Shown: positions 1 to 8,142, numbered from the stretch's first letter. The stretch: 12,818 bases of DNA from CAZSNH01 sp052388455 (GCA_052388455.1 JBQTIA010000093.1:1-12818), one strand, 5' to 3'. A program made the numbers and translations. Notes: a model not told the origin generated them from the sequence alone.

Positions 1-36
1 GCTGCTCCTGCGTGAACCGGAGATCGGCTGCCGCTT

Positions 37-145
<109 letters not shown>

Positions 146-147
<2 letters not shown>

Positions 148-1045
148 TGATCGCGATGCCGTTCAATCCGATCAGGGGCGCGCCGTTGCTGCGGCGCGGG
201 TCCATCTTCTGCTTGAGCACACGCAGGCCGCCCTTGGCCAGCACAGCCCCGAGCTTGGACATGAAGGAGCGGGTGAGCGCGTCCTTGATATACTGCCCGA
301 TCTGCTTGGCGGTGCCTTCAGCGGTCTTCAGCGCGATGTTCCCGGCGAAGCCTTCGACGACGACGACATCGACCTTCCCCTGACCGATCTCGTCGCCTTC
401 GACGAAGCCGCGGTAGTCGAGCGGCAGATCGAGGCCTTTCAGAAGCCCGTTCGCCTCTTTCACCTCGTCGGCGCCCTTGATCTCTTCGACTCCGACGTTG
501 AGCAGTCCGACGGTCGGCCGTTCGACGTGGAAAATGGTCCGCGCCATGGCCGCGCCCATCAGCGCGAACTCGGCGAGTTGGCGCGAACTGGCCCCGATGT
601 TGGCGCCGACGTCGAGAACGATGCACTCGGCGCTGACCGTCGGCCACAGCGCCGCCATCGCCGGGCGCTCGATGCCGGCCATAGGCCGCAGGAGCAGCTT
701 GCCCATGGCCATCAGCGCTCCTGTGTTGCCGCCCGAGACGGCGGCGTGCGCTTCGCCGCTTTTGACCGCCTCGAGCGCCAGCCACATGCTGGTCCCCTTG
801 CCCCGGCGCAGCGCCTGGCTCGGCTTGTCGTGCATGGCGACGACCGTCGTGGTGTGGAGGATGCGCGAGCGCGCCTTGAGAGCGGGGTGGCGCTCCAGGA
901 CGGGGGCGATCCTGGCCTCGTCTCCGCACAGCAGGAAGCTCAGCGCCGGATAGCGCTCGAGCGAGAGCGCGGCTCCGGGCACGATCACGTCGGGGCCGTG
1001 GTCGCCGCCCATGGCGTCGAGTGCGAGTGTCCGCGGCTGAACCAT
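146..1045 (-). CDS. plsX: Phosphate acyltransferase PlsX, 3' end missing
   Basis: PlsX converts acyl-ACP and phosphate to acyl-phosphate, the acyl donor for PlsY in the first step of phospholipid synthesis; it is a peripheral membrane enzyme. The start ATG at 1045 gives MVQPRTLALDAMGGDHGPD, the typical PlsX N-terminus with its AMGGDxxP motif. SGGNTGALMAMGK (about residues 118-130), LDVGAN, GLLNVGVEEIKG, and VEGFAGNIALKTAEG follow in the expected order. About 300 codons are readable before the frame enters the G/C tract, and the family is usually about 340-355 residues, so roughly the last 50 are missing or scrambled. The frame stays open to the window edge with no stop. It lies 209 bp downstream of the DUF177 gene on the same strand, the usual alphaproteobacterial order. 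The truncation is more likely a sequence error than biology, since PlsX is normally important for growth. Confidence 0.93.
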
Positions 1046-1254
1046 GGCAGGCGTTGTCTCTTGGATGCGGAATCGGGCGGGGTCTGGCGTGGGACAGGGC
1101 GGCCGGCGGCGAACGGCGGGAAAATACGCCAATGTTCGAAGCTGACAATCGGATTTTGGTCGCTGCCTCTCACACTGCCAAGCCGACACCGCGACGATTG
1201 GTCTTTTCGTCCCGAACGCTTGCAGCGTTTTGGGCGCTTCGGGGCAAGTCCCCC

Positions 1255-1845
1255 TCAGTCGCGCGGTGGCTCGCCCTTCAGCCGCGCCAACGCCGCGAAG
1301 GGATGGTCGGCGGATGGGTCGTCCTCGCCGTCGCTCGCGCCATCGCCAGAGAACTCGGCCCCCTGCTTGCGCGGGTAGGGATCGAGGGCGGCGGAAACCA
1401 CCTCGAAGGCGATGCGGCCGGTTTCGAGGCGCCCCATGGGGCCGATCGGCTCCGGATCGTCGCCGGCGAGGATCGATTGTTCCCCGCCCCCCGGCGAGAG
1501 ACCGACGAGGTGGGCCGGCCAAAAGGAAACGTCCACCTCCTCGGACAGGGTCGCCGGCACCGGCTCCAGCGTCACGATGCACGCCTGCGTCACGTCGGCA
1601 TCGAGCCGTCCGCGCACCCTGTAGCGCCCTTCGCCGCGGGGCTGCACGGCATATTCGAACTGCAGGCGCTCACAGGCCAGGAGCCCAAGGTCGTCGGCCA
1701 GCCGCGCCCGCTGTCCGGCATTGGCCGTGCGGCTCACCTTGCGCTCGCGCTCGCCGAGGTCGCGGGTTTCATCGACCCAGTCCGCCTGGATGGTCGCGGA
1801 GTTGGCCGCAGGGAGGGAGGGAGGGCTGCTCATCGGACTGCTCAT
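1255..1845 (-). CDS. DUF177 (YceD-like) protein
   Basis: A 196-residue protein of the DUF177/YceD family. The bacterial and plastid relatives are linked to large-subunit rRNA accumulation or ribosome assembly, and the gene commonly sits beside rpmF or plsX. The conserved C(I/V)VTLEPV segment is visible (QACIVTLEPV, Cys about 89), followed by SEEVDVSFWP and an acidic, disordered-looking C-terminus ending in FAALARLKGEPPRD. The start ATG overlaps the stop of the upstream chaperone gene by 4 bp (ATGA), so translation is probably coupled. An alternative start is the second Met a few codons in. The exact biochemical role in alphaproteobacteria is not established. The family call is firm. Confidence 0.88.
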   Translation of the reverse strand: MSSPMSSPPSLPAANSATIQADWVDETRDLGERERKVSRTANAGQRARLADDLGLLACERLQFEYAVQPRGEGRYRVRGRLDADVTQACIVTLEPVPATLSEEVDVSFWPAHLVGLSPGGGEQSILAGDDPEPIGPMGRLETGRIAFEVVSAALDPYPRKQGAEFSGDGASDGEDDPSADHPFAALARLKGEPPRD

Positions 1846-2456
1846 GCCTGCTGGAAGTCCGTCGGCGCCGCGCAGGGGCTCGACGTCGGATTTGAAAAGC
1901 GAACCTTGCCATTGAGGAGATCGCCGGTCGGCTGACGATCGAGGTCGCCGCGGCAGCGGCGGACGTAGCCGGCAAGGCGGTCCGCTGCACCCGACCGCTC
2001 CGCCAGGCCGGGCAGGAACGCCCCGAGCGCCGCGACGAGACGAGCGTCCGGCCCCAAGGGAGAGCTAGGCTCGCTATCGCCAGCAGCCGGCGAATCGAGC
2101 GCCTCGCGGTAGGCCGAGGCGCGCTCGTAGAAGGCCGCCGCTGCTCGTTTGACTTTCTTCGGAACGCTGAGGTCTCCGACGCCCATTTCCCGAAGGTTGT
2201 CGTCCATGTCGACGACGAAGGTTTCCAGCGTGCGACGCGCGATGTCCTCCGCCCCGGCGCCGGCCGATGCTTCGGCAAGCCGCAGACGGTCGGCGAGCAG
2301 GAACAGGTGCAGCACGATCAGCTCATAACGACCTTCCGGCGTGTCGGCGATGCCGCACTCGGAATAAAAATGCGGCAAACGGGCTTGCGCCACCACCGTG
2401 CCGTAAAGCTCGGCTGCTCTCGACGCCGCATCTGATTTGGAACTAAACCACGACAT
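1842..2456 (-). CDS. Ubiquinol-cytochrome c chaperone (CBP3/UQCC1-like)
   Basis: A 204-residue protein resembling the Ubiq_cyt_C_chap family (mitochondrial CBP3/UQCC1), which in mitochondria assists cytochrome b synthesis and assembly of the bc1 complex. A bc1-assembly role here is inferred by homology. The recognisable core is near the N-terminus: LYGTVVAQARLPHFYSECG, then TPEGRYELIVLHLFLLADRL. Later come FVVDMDDNLREMGVGDLSVPKKVK and a helical C-terminal half. I chose ATG 2456 (MSWFSSKSD) because homology begins just after it; the frame is open to 2537, but those 27 extra codons look like leader sequence. Its stop overlaps the DUF177 start by 4 bp. It is divergent from bamE across about 140 bp, which should hold both promoters. 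Confidence 0.85.
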   Translation of the reverse strand: MSWFSSKSDAASRAAELYGTVVAQARLPHFYSECGIADTPEGRYELIVLHLFLLADRLRLAEASAGAGAEDIARRTLETFVVDMDDNLREMGVGDLSVPKKVKRAAAAFYERASAYREALDSPAAGDSEPSSPLGPDARLVAALGAFLPGLAERSGAADRLAGYVRRCRGDLDRQPTGDLLNGKVRFSNPTSSPCAAPTDFQQA

Positions 2457-2595
2457 CTCAAGAGCTTTCCCGGCTCGATCCGCATCCCTAAAGCGTGGGG
2501 ATGAACCACCCGGCTGCGTTGCACGCTCCGTCAGCAAGGGATATGCGAAGTAGCAGCGGCGGCGACAAGACGATTCACGTTATGATGGACCGACC

Positions 2596-3096
2596 ATGCG
2601 ATTGACCGCAGAGCGAAGCAACCACCCGGCGAAGCCCGCCATCCATACGCGAGGCACCGGCGCCGCGTCCGCCATTCTGGTGGCGCTGGCCGTCGCGGCC
2701 ATGGTGGGCTGCAGCGAGCAGATCACGGTCCACGGCCACCAGTTCCGCGAAAACGACATCCAGCAGATTCAGCCGGGGATGGGCCAGGAGCAGGTGCGCA
2801 TGTCGCTCGGTTCGCCGACAACCACCGCCACCTCCGGCTCGGGCAGCGCGTACTATTATATTTCGAGCACCGAAGGTCAGTCCGCCTTCTTCAAGCCGAC
2901 CGAGAAGGACCGGCAGGTCGTCGCCGTGTATTTCACCGAGACGGGAACGGTCGACCGCGTCGCCAACTACGGACTGAAAGACGGCAAGGTGTTCGACTAC
3001 GTGACGCGCACCACGCCGGCGCCCGGCGGCCGCGACGAGGGCCTGCTGAAGCAGCTCTTCCGCAACCTCGGCTCCAAGCAGATCTTCGGCGAGTAG
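2596..3096 (+). CDS. bamE: Outer-membrane assembly lipoprotein BamE
   Basis: BamE is an accessory lipoprotein of the BAM complex that inserts beta-barrel proteins into the outer membrane. The 166-residue product has a positively charged N-terminus, a hydrophobic stretch (about 24-36) and a lipobox-like AMVGC with Cys39 as the likely lipidated residue. The SmpA/OmlA domain follows: FRENDIQQIQPGMGQEQVR, LGSPTTTATSGSGSAYYYIS, and RQVVAVYFTETGTVDRVANY. It is divergent from the CBP3-like gene, and the bamE/CBP3/DUF177/plsX order is common in alphaproteobacteria. A possible promoter is TTGCAC (2519) spaced 17 bp from TATGCG (2542), but it is weak. The gene converges on the next, 13 bp away. Confidence 0.9.
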   Translation: MRLTAERSNHPAKPAIHTRGTGAASAILVALAVAAMVGCSEQITVHGHQFRENDIQQIQPGMGQEQVRMSLGSPTTTATSGSGSAYYYISSTEGQSAFFKPTEKDRQVVAVYFTETGTVDRVANYGLKDGKVFDYVTRTTPAPGGRDEGLLKQLFRNLGSKQIFGE

Positions 3097-3109
3097 CCGC
3101 TCTGCGACA

Positions 3110-3493
3110 TTACTTCTTCGCAGCATCCTCCTGCACGTCTTCGACCGCCGAGACCAGTTCCTCGGCCTCGTCGCGCGCCTCTTCGGTGCAGTTGGCTGGA
3201 TCGGAATACTTCTCGACGTACGACTGCTCGAGTTTGTCGCGCAGGTCGGCCCACCAAGCCGGGCTCTGGCTGCTGCCGGCCACCGCGGCGTTGAACTGGT
3301 CGGTGATGTAGGTGTTCAGAGCGGCGATCTCTTTCTCCTTCAGCGCACCCTGACACTTCTCGCCGATCACACGGGCGGCGATCGCCATACCCCAGCCGGG
3401 CGGCTCGTCGTCGGCCCGCGCGGCGACCGCTGTTGTGATCAGTCCGATGGCCAACAGGCCCGCGGTCGCCCGAGCGGCGAATGTCCTGGTCAT
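3110..3493 (-). CDS. Small exported protein of unknown function
   Basis: A 127-residue protein that I do not recognise. It starts with a clear Sec signal peptide: a basic MTRTFAAR, a hydrophobic core (about 10-24), and probable cleavage after ARA27 before DDEPP. The mature part, about 100 residues, is mostly helical and acidic. Its two cysteines (C47 and C102) could form one disulfide in the periplasm. It ends in an acidic tail (EAEELVSAVEDVQEDAAKK). A good ribosome site (GGGAAGGGAAG) precedes the ATG. It is convergent with bamE with only 13 bp between stops and no visible terminator. Nothing in the sequence links it functionally to its neighbours. Confidence 0.72.
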   Translation of the reverse strand: MTRTFAARATAGLLAIGLITTAVAARADDEPPGWGMAIAARVIGEKCQGALKEKEIAALNTYITDQFNAAVAGSSQSPAWWADLRDKLEQSYVEKYSDPANCTEEARDEAEELVSAVEDVQEDAAKK

Positions 3494-3735
3494 GGTCTTC
3501 CCTTCCCGCGATGTCTCTACGGACCTTCGCTGTCATTCGTTGCTCGCCCGGCAGCCGAGGCGGATGCCGCACGCAACCATCCTACGGCTGGACGATCTAT
3601 CCTGCCGCTGGCTGGCAATAACGATCTTGCGCGCGTTTCCGCCCGACCGGCTGTTCCGCACGGAACTCGCCCCGCTTGGACGTTCGAGAGCTTCTTAGCG
3701 ACTAGGCCGTGGACCTAAGATCCGAGCATGAATAG
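3494..3735. other. Intergenic region without recognised features
   Basis: This stretch separates the small exported-protein gene (which starts at 3493 and reads leftward) from the hppA terminator. It should contain the promoter of the exported-protein gene, but I see no convincing -35/-10 pair. The short plus-strand frame across it (3435-3698) has no recognisable protein features. No tRNA, repeat or conserved RNA was seen. Confidence 0.5.
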
Positions 3736-3763
3736 AAAAGGCCCCGCCGAAGCGGAGCCTTTT
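3736..3763 (-). terminator. Bidirectional hairpin terminator after hppA
   Basis: Arms AAAAGGC-c-CCGC and GCGG-a-GCCTTTT pair around the loop CGAA, with one internal mismatch. The stem is GC-rich at the loop and A/T-rich at its base, so either strand ends in a T run. It lies about 50 bp past the hppA stop, as expected for a rho-independent terminator of that gene. Confidence 0.85.
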
Positions 3764-3813
3764 CAGTTCTGAGACGTCGCTGACACCGGCCTTTTCGACC
3801 GGGGGACGACCGA

Positions 3814-5970
3814 TCAGCCGTGGGCGAGCACGGCGAGCAGCAGCAGCGCGACGATGTTGGTGATCTTGATCGCCGGGTTCACCGCGGGGCCGGCCGTGTC
3901 CTTGTAGGGATCGCCGACCGTGTCGCCGGTCACCGAGGCCTTGTGCGCCTCGGTGCCCTTCATGTGACGGACGCCGTCCTTGTCGACGAATCCGTCCTCG
4001 AACGCCTTCTTGGCGTTGTCCCAGGCGCCGCCACCCGAGGTCATCGAGATGGCGACGAAGAGGCCGGTGACAATGACGCCGAGCAGCATGGCTCCGACCG
4101 CCGAGAAGGCCGCGCCCTTGCCGGCGATCGCATTGATCGCGAAGAACAGCACGATGGGCGAGAGCACCGGCAGCAGCGACGGCAGGATCATCTCCTTGAT
4201 CGCGGCGCGCGTCAGCAGGTCGACGGCGGCGGCATAGTCGGGGCGATCCTTGCCCTTCATGATGCCGGGCTTGGCCTTGAACTGGCGGCGCACCTCCTCG
4301 ACGATGGCCGAGCCCGCGCGTCCGACGGCGGTCATCGCCATGCCACCGAACAGATAGGGGATCAGGCCGCCGAGCAGCAGTCCGACGACGACGTACGGAT
4401 TGTCGAGGCCGAAATCGATCTCCACGCCCTTGAAGAACTGGTACGCGGTCGAGCCGTCCTTGTTCGCCTCGGCGATGAAGTGCTGCAGGTCGTAGTTGTA
4501 GGCGGCGAACAGCACCAGCGCGCCGAGACCGGCTGAGCCGATGGCATAGCCCTTGGTCACCGCCTTGGTGGTGTTGCCGACAGCATCGAGCGCGTCGGTC
4601 GAGCGGCGGACCTCCTTCGGAAGCCCCGCCATCTCGGCGATACCGCCCGCGTTGTCGGTCACCGGGCCGAAGGCGTCGAGAGCCACGATCATGCCGGCGA
4701 GTCCGAGCATGGTCGTCGTGGCGATCGCGGTGCCGAAGAGGCCGGCGAGGTTGTAGGTGCAGAGGATGCCCGCCACGATGGCGAGCGTCGGAAGCGCGGT
4801 CGACTCGAGGCTGACCGCCAGACCCTGGATGACGTTGGTGCCGTGGCCGGTGACCGACGCCTGGCTGATGGAGCGGACCGGGCGGAAGCCGATGCCCGTG
4901 TAGTACTCCGTGATCCAGACGATGAGGCCGGTCAGTGCCAAGCCGACGATGCCGCACAGGAACAGGTTCCAGCCGGTGATCACCTGGCCGGCCGCCGTAC
5001 CGACTTCGCCGAAGCCGCCGAGCACGTAGTGGGTTGCTGCATAGAGACCGGCAACCGACAGCACCGCGCTCATGATCACGCCGCGGTAGAGGGCGCCCAT
5101 GATCGAGTTGTTGGAGCCGAGTTTGACGAAGAAGGTACCGATGATCGACGTCACAATGCACGCCGCGCAGATGGCCAGCGGATAGACCATCAGCTTCTCG
5201 AGACCCGCCTGGGTCGAGAAGAAGATCGCCGCCAGCACCATGGTGGCGACGACGGTCACCGCGTAGGTCTCGAACAGGTCGGCCGCCATGCCGGCGCAGT
5301 CACCGACGTTGTCGCCGACATTGTCGGCGATCGTGGCCGGATTGCGCGGATCGTCCTCCGGAATGCCGGCTTCGACCTTGCCGACGAGGTCGCCGCCGAC
5401 ATCGGCACCCTTGGTGAAGATGCCGCCACCGAGGCGGGCGAAGATCGAGATTAGCGAGGCGCCGAAGCCGAGCGCGACGAGAGCGTCGATCACTGTGCGG
5501 CTGGCCGGAGCCAGACCCATGGCGACGGTCATAAACATGTAGTACCCGGCGACGCCGAGCAGCGCGAGACCGGCGACAAGCATGCCGGTGACGGCGCCGG
5601 CCTTGAAGGCGATGTCGAGACCGCCGGCCAGCGAGACCGTGGCCGCCTGCGCGGTGCGGACGTTGGCTCGCACGGAGACGTTCATGCCGATATAGCCGGC
5701 AAGGCCCGAGAGCACGGCGCCGATGACGAAGCCGCCGGCCACCAGTGGTCCGAGCAGAACGTAGGCGAGGATCAGGATGGCGACGCCGACGATGGCGATG
5801 GTGCGATACTGGCGGTTGAGGTAGGCCGAGGCGCCTTCACGGATGATGCCCGCGATCTCCTGCATCTTGGCGTTGCCGGCGTCGGCTTTCATCACCGACT
5901 GGCCGGTGAAATAAGCATAGAGGATCGACAACGCCCCGCAGGCGAGGATCCCCCATAGAATATCGGTCAT
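3814..5970 (-). CDS. hppA: K+-independent H+-translocating pyrophosphatase
   Basis: A 718-residue membrane-bound pyrophosphatase that couples PPi hydrolysis to proton pumping across the inner (or chromatophore/acidocalcisome) membrane. The sequence is a string of about 15-16 hydrophobic segments. Signature motifs are present: GGGIFTKGADVGGDLVGK (about 181-198), PEDDPRNPATIADNVGDNVGD (205 on) followed by CAGMAADLFETY, TDNAGGIAEMAG (about 438-449), and near the C-terminus DNAKKAFEDG and GDTVGDPYKDTAGPA. Residues GNTTKA (Lys at about 469) are the known determinant of the K+-independent subclass; K+-dependent enzymes carry Ala there. This indicates an H+ rather than an Na+ pump. A strong ribosome site (GGGGGAAGAG) lies just upstream of ATG 5970. 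It is monocistronic, with its own terminator at 3736-3763. Confidence 0.97.
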   Translation of the reverse strand: MTDILWGILACGALSILYAYFTGQSVMKADAGNAKMQEIAGIIREGASAYLNRQYRTIAIVGVAILILAYVLLGPLVAGGFVIGAVLSGLAGYIGMNVSVRANVRTAQAATVSLAGGLDIAFKAGAVTGMLVAGLALLGVAGYYMFMTVAMGLAPASRTVIDALVALGFGASLISIFARLGGGIFTKGADVGGDLVGKVEAGIPEDDPRNPATIADNVGDNVGDCAGMAADLFETYAVTVVATMVLAAIFFSTQAGLEKLMVYPLAICAACIVTSIIGTFFVKLGSNNSIMGALYRGVIMSAVLSVAGLYAATHYVLGGFGEVGTAAGQVITGWNLFLCGIVGLALTGLIVWITEYYTGIGFRPVRSISQASVTGHGTNVIQGLAVSLESTALPTLAIVAGILCTYNLAGLFGTAIATTTMLGLAGMIVALDAFGPVTDNAGGIAEMAGLPKEVRRSTDALDAVGNTTKAVTKGYAIGSAGLGALVLFAAYNYDLQHFIAEANKDGSTAYQFFKGVEIDFGLDNPYVVVGLLLGGLIPYLFGGMAMTAVGRAGSAIVEEVRRQFKAKPGIMKGKDRPDYAAAVDLLTRAAIKEMILPSLLPVLSPIVLFFAINAIAGKGAAFSAVGAMLLGVIVTGLFVAISMTSGGGAWDNAKKAFEDGFVDKDGVRHMKGTEAHKASVTGDTVGDPYKDTAGPAVNPAIKITNIVALLLLAVLAHG

Positions 5971-6117
5971 TCTCTTCCCCCATTCGGACCACTTCGGGCC
6001 GGGTTCTTCGGATCACAGCCCAAAGCCGGCCGCACCGTACATGGCGCCGCCGGTCTCCCGCCTCCCCGGGCGAGTCGAGCGCGCGGACCATGCCAAAAGA
6101 GGGAAATCGTTGCAAAT

Positions 6118-6141
6118 CCTCAATTGGTCACACAACTGAGG
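6118..6141. repeat. Inverted repeat upstream of hppA
   Basis: CCTCAATTG and CAACTGAGG form 9-bp arms with one mismatch around a 6-base spacer (gtcaca). It lies about 150 bp upstream of the hppA start, in a 256-bp gap. It could be an operator or a leader hairpin. There is no T run, so it is not a terminator of the neighbouring gene. No clear promoter elements were found beside it. Confidence 0.3.
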
Positions 6142-6226
6142 ACACGGCAGTGCCCGCCGACGCAGGGGTGCGGCGGGTTACCGGTGGTGTCGCGGACTTG
6201 ATCGGCGTCAACCGAAGCGGCCGGGA

Positions 6227-6580
6227 TCAATCGTCCCAATCGTCATCGTCCCAATCGCGATGCTTGCGCTTGTAGTAGTATCGCGGCGCCGGTGCGTAGT
6301 AATAGCCATAATAGCGCGGGGCTGGATAGTAGTAATAGGCGTAGGGTGCATAGTAGGCCCGCGGCCGATACCCGTAGTATCCGTAACCGTAGCCATAGGA
6401 CGGCACCGAATAGCTGAACCGGAACCGGTGCCGGCGGCCGACCTCGTGCAAGAGGGGCGTGGGCGCGGTGGCGACCGCTTCTGCCTGGGCCGCAGCGCCG
6501 GCGAAGGGTCCGGCCGCCGCCGGCTCGGTGGCTAGCATGACGAGCAGGGCCAGTGCGAGTGTCGAGATCATGAGACGCAT
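6227..6580 (-). CDS. Tyr-rich exported protein with acidic tail
   Basis: A 117-residue protein of unknown function. ATG 6580 (MRLMISTLALALLVMLATEP) is preferred over upstream starts because a good ribosome site (GGAGAGGAGAG) precedes it and the signal peptide begins there; cleavage is likely after PAAA or nearby. After a short Ala-rich stretch and RRHRFRF come about 50 residues holding some 22 tyrosines in YGYGYGYYGY, APYAYYYYPAPRYYGYYYAP and PAPRYYYKRKH. The end is DWDDDDWDD, encoded by two tandem copies of GATTGGGACGAT. Tyr/Gly/Pro-rich exported proteins include structural or surface proteins, and sulfur-globule envelope proteins have a similar look, but there is no specific evidence for either. 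It is divergent from the DUF937 gene. Confidence 0.7.
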   Translation of the reverse strand: MRLMISTLALALLVMLATEPAAAGPFAGAAAQAEAVATAPTPLLHEVGRRHRFRFSYSVPSYGYGYGYYGYRPRAYYAPYAYYYYPAPRYYGYYYAPAPRYYYKRKHRDWDDDDWDD

Positions 6581-6830
6581 ACGCTCTCTCCTCTCCATTC
6601 TGAAGCCGGCGCACTGAAGGCAGTACGCAGACGACCGGCACGAGTTGTTCGGCCGCTGGCGGGAATCACGTGACATGGCCACTCCACCAGCCGACCCGGA
6701 CTACGACTATAAACCGCACCCGGCTCGTTGCCCAACTCTATGTTGCGATTGCCGGATCAGAATTATGTGACGGTCGCAGACCCGCCCGATAAGCTGGGCG
6801 GCAGCGGAGTAGAGCGGGGAGTACGGGCGG

Positions 6831-7757
6831 ATGCAGATCATCGATATTCTCAAAGCGTCTCAGGGAGGGGCGGCGGTCGACAATCTGGCCCGCACCTTCG
6901 GCGTCTCGCCCGGTCAATCCGCGGCAGCCCTCGAGGCCCTGGTGCCCGCCCTCACCCAGCGCGTCGAACGCAATACGCTGTCGCGAGGCGGGCTCGCCGA
7001 TCTCATCTCGATGCTCGGCGCGGGCGGCCGGCAGACCTACCTCGACGACCCCAAGGTGCTCGGCTCGCCGGCCATGGTTGCCGACGGCAACGCCATTCTC
7101 GAGCAGATCCTCGGCTCCAAAGACATCAGCCGCAAAGTCGCCGATCGGGCGGCCCGCGAGACCGGCCTCAGCGATTCCCTGCTCCGACAGATGCTGCCGG
7201 TGGTCGCCGCGATGGTGATGGGCGGGCTGGCCAAGGGGGCCGGCGGCGCGCTCGGCAGCGTGGTGTCGAAACTCGGCCTCGGCGGGGAGGCGGCGGAGTC
7301 ATTGCCCGCGCCGGGGGCCTCGACCGCGCGACCTGCCGCCAAGGGCGCCGGCAGCGTCGGCCGTCAGAGCCCGCTTCCCTTACCCGGCGACGACCTGCCG
7401 GGCATCGGTCGGCGAAGCGGTCAGCGGAGCGGACGCAGCCCGCTCGACGACCTCTCCGACATCCTGCGGCGCGGTGACGGCGGTGGCGGCCTCGAGCTGC
7501 CGCGGGGACCGGGCGGTGAGATCGAATTGCCCGGCGGTGGTGGAGGCTCCGGCGGCCGCACTGGCGGTGGCGGCCGGCCCATCACGCTGCCGGGCGACAG
7601 CGGCGGCTCGCTGTGGAACCTGCTGCGCTCGATCCTCGGTCAGGTGCTCGGCTTCGAGAGCAAGGGATTCCTCGGCTGGTTCATCAAGCTGATCCTGCTC
7701 CGCTGGGGCGCCGGCATCCTCCGCCGCATCCTCGGACGGGCGACCACGGGGCGGTGA
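6831..7757 (+). CDS. DUF937 domain protein
   Basis: A 308-residue protein. Residues 1 to about 145 match the DUF937 pattern: LARTFGVSPGQSAAALEALVPAL, then YLDDPKVLGSPAMVADGNAILEQILGSKDIS and LRQMLPVVAAMVMGGLAKG. These proteins (YidB is a relative) have no settled function. The central part (about 150-258) is Pro/Gly-rich and low in complexity, with loosely repeated LPxGxGG units. The C-terminus (about 262-306, SLWNLLRSILGQVLG...GWFIKLILLRWGAGILRRILG) is hydrophobic with basic residues and could be a membrane anchor or amphipathic helix. A ribosome site (GGGGAGTACGGGCGG) precedes the ATG. The gene is followed by the palindromic element at 7788. It is divergent from the Tyr-rich gene. Confidence 0.85.
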   Translation: MQIIDILKASQGGAAVDNLARTFGVSPGQSAAALEALVPALTQRVERNTLSRGGLADLISMLGAGGRQTYLDDPKVLGSPAMVADGNAILEQILGSKDISRKVADRAARETGLSDSLLRQMLPVVAAMVMGGLAKGAGGALGSVVSKLGLGGEAAESLPAPGASTARPAAKGAGSVGRQSPLPLPGDDLPGIGRRSGQRSGRSPLDDLSDILRRGDGGGGLELPRGPGGEIELPGGGGGSGGRTGGGGRPITLPGDSGGSLWNLLRSILGQVLGFESKGFLGWFIKLILLRWGAGILRRILGRATTGR

Positions 7758-7787
7758 GGGGCACGGCCATCGCCGTGACATCTACCG

Positions 7788-7830
7788 CTAGAGCGTGTTT
7801 GTTTTTCTTCGAATCGCAATCACGCTCTAG
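7788..7830. repeat. Palindromic module 1
   Basis: Perfect 10-bp arms CTAGAGCGTG (7788-7797) and CACGCTCTAG (7821-7830) enclose a 23-base AT-rich loop. It starts 30 bp after the DUF937 stop. Intergenic palindromes with CTAGAGC-type ends are, from memory, widespread in Hyphomicrobiales genomes, so this is probably a dispersed REP-like element. It may also act as a transcription end point, although no T run follows it. Confidence 0.6.
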
Positions 7831-7841
7831 ATCTTTGATGA

Positions 7842-7893
7842 GACCGACGATTCACGCTTCGGATTGATAGGATCCGAAGCGATCGTGGTCTAG
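7842..7893. repeat. Palindromic module 2
   Basis: The core arms GCTTCGGAT (7856-7864) and ATCCGAAGC (7872-7880) are perfect, with a 7-base loop (tgatagg). The flanks gaccgacgat and gatcgtggtc extend the pairing imperfectly. The module ends in TCTAG, matching in inverted form the CTAGA that opens module 1 at 7788. Together the two modules make a roughly 106-bp unit bounded by CTAGA/TCTAG, directly upstream of the broken antitoxin gene and overlapping its likely promoter. Confidence 0.55.
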
Positions 7894-7947
7894 CGGAGCA
7901 CAGCCATGGGCAAGCCTTAGATCATCGCGACATCCGGCGCCGACGAA

Positions 7948-8142
7948 TTGGTCGTCCTCAGCCGCCGAGATTACGATGCCCTCTTGGCCCGGGCCGGCGA
8001 TGAAGAGGCGGAAGATCGCATGACTCTGCTCATCGCCGCCGAGGCTCGTGGCGAAAGCCCTCTTCCCGCAGCGATATCGAGTGCCATTCTCAGCGGCGAC
8101 AGTGTTCTGAAAGCCGTGCGCCGCGCCGCTGGCGAGGAATGA
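7948..8142 (+). CDS. Possible residual antitoxin N-terminal ORF
   Basis: If the broken gene is still partly expressed, this 64-residue frame from TTG 7948 (MVVLSRRDYDALLARAG) is what remains of the Phd-like part. It lacks the first roughly 14 residues of the ancestral protein. It ends at TGA 8140-8142, overlapping the ATG of the HTH frame by 2 bp within ATGA. There is no good ribosome site before the TTG. It is listed separately so that the alternative reading is recorded; the pseudogene reading is preferred. Confidence 0.25.
   Translation: MVVLSRRDYDALLARAGDEEAEDRMTLLIAAEARGESPLPAAISSAILSGDSVLKAVRRAAGEE

Noticed and set aside
1215..1229. AACGCT-tgc-AGCGTT hairpin between DUF177 and plsX as a terminator
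   Set aside because: The stem is only 6 bp and no T run follows it on the minus strand, so it does not separate the two genes convincingly.
3820..5454. Long plus-strand frames opposite hppA (3820-4536, 4843-5454)
   Set aside because: They are shadows of the high-GC hppA coding strand; compositions such as EHQQR and DDEAGQ runs match no family.
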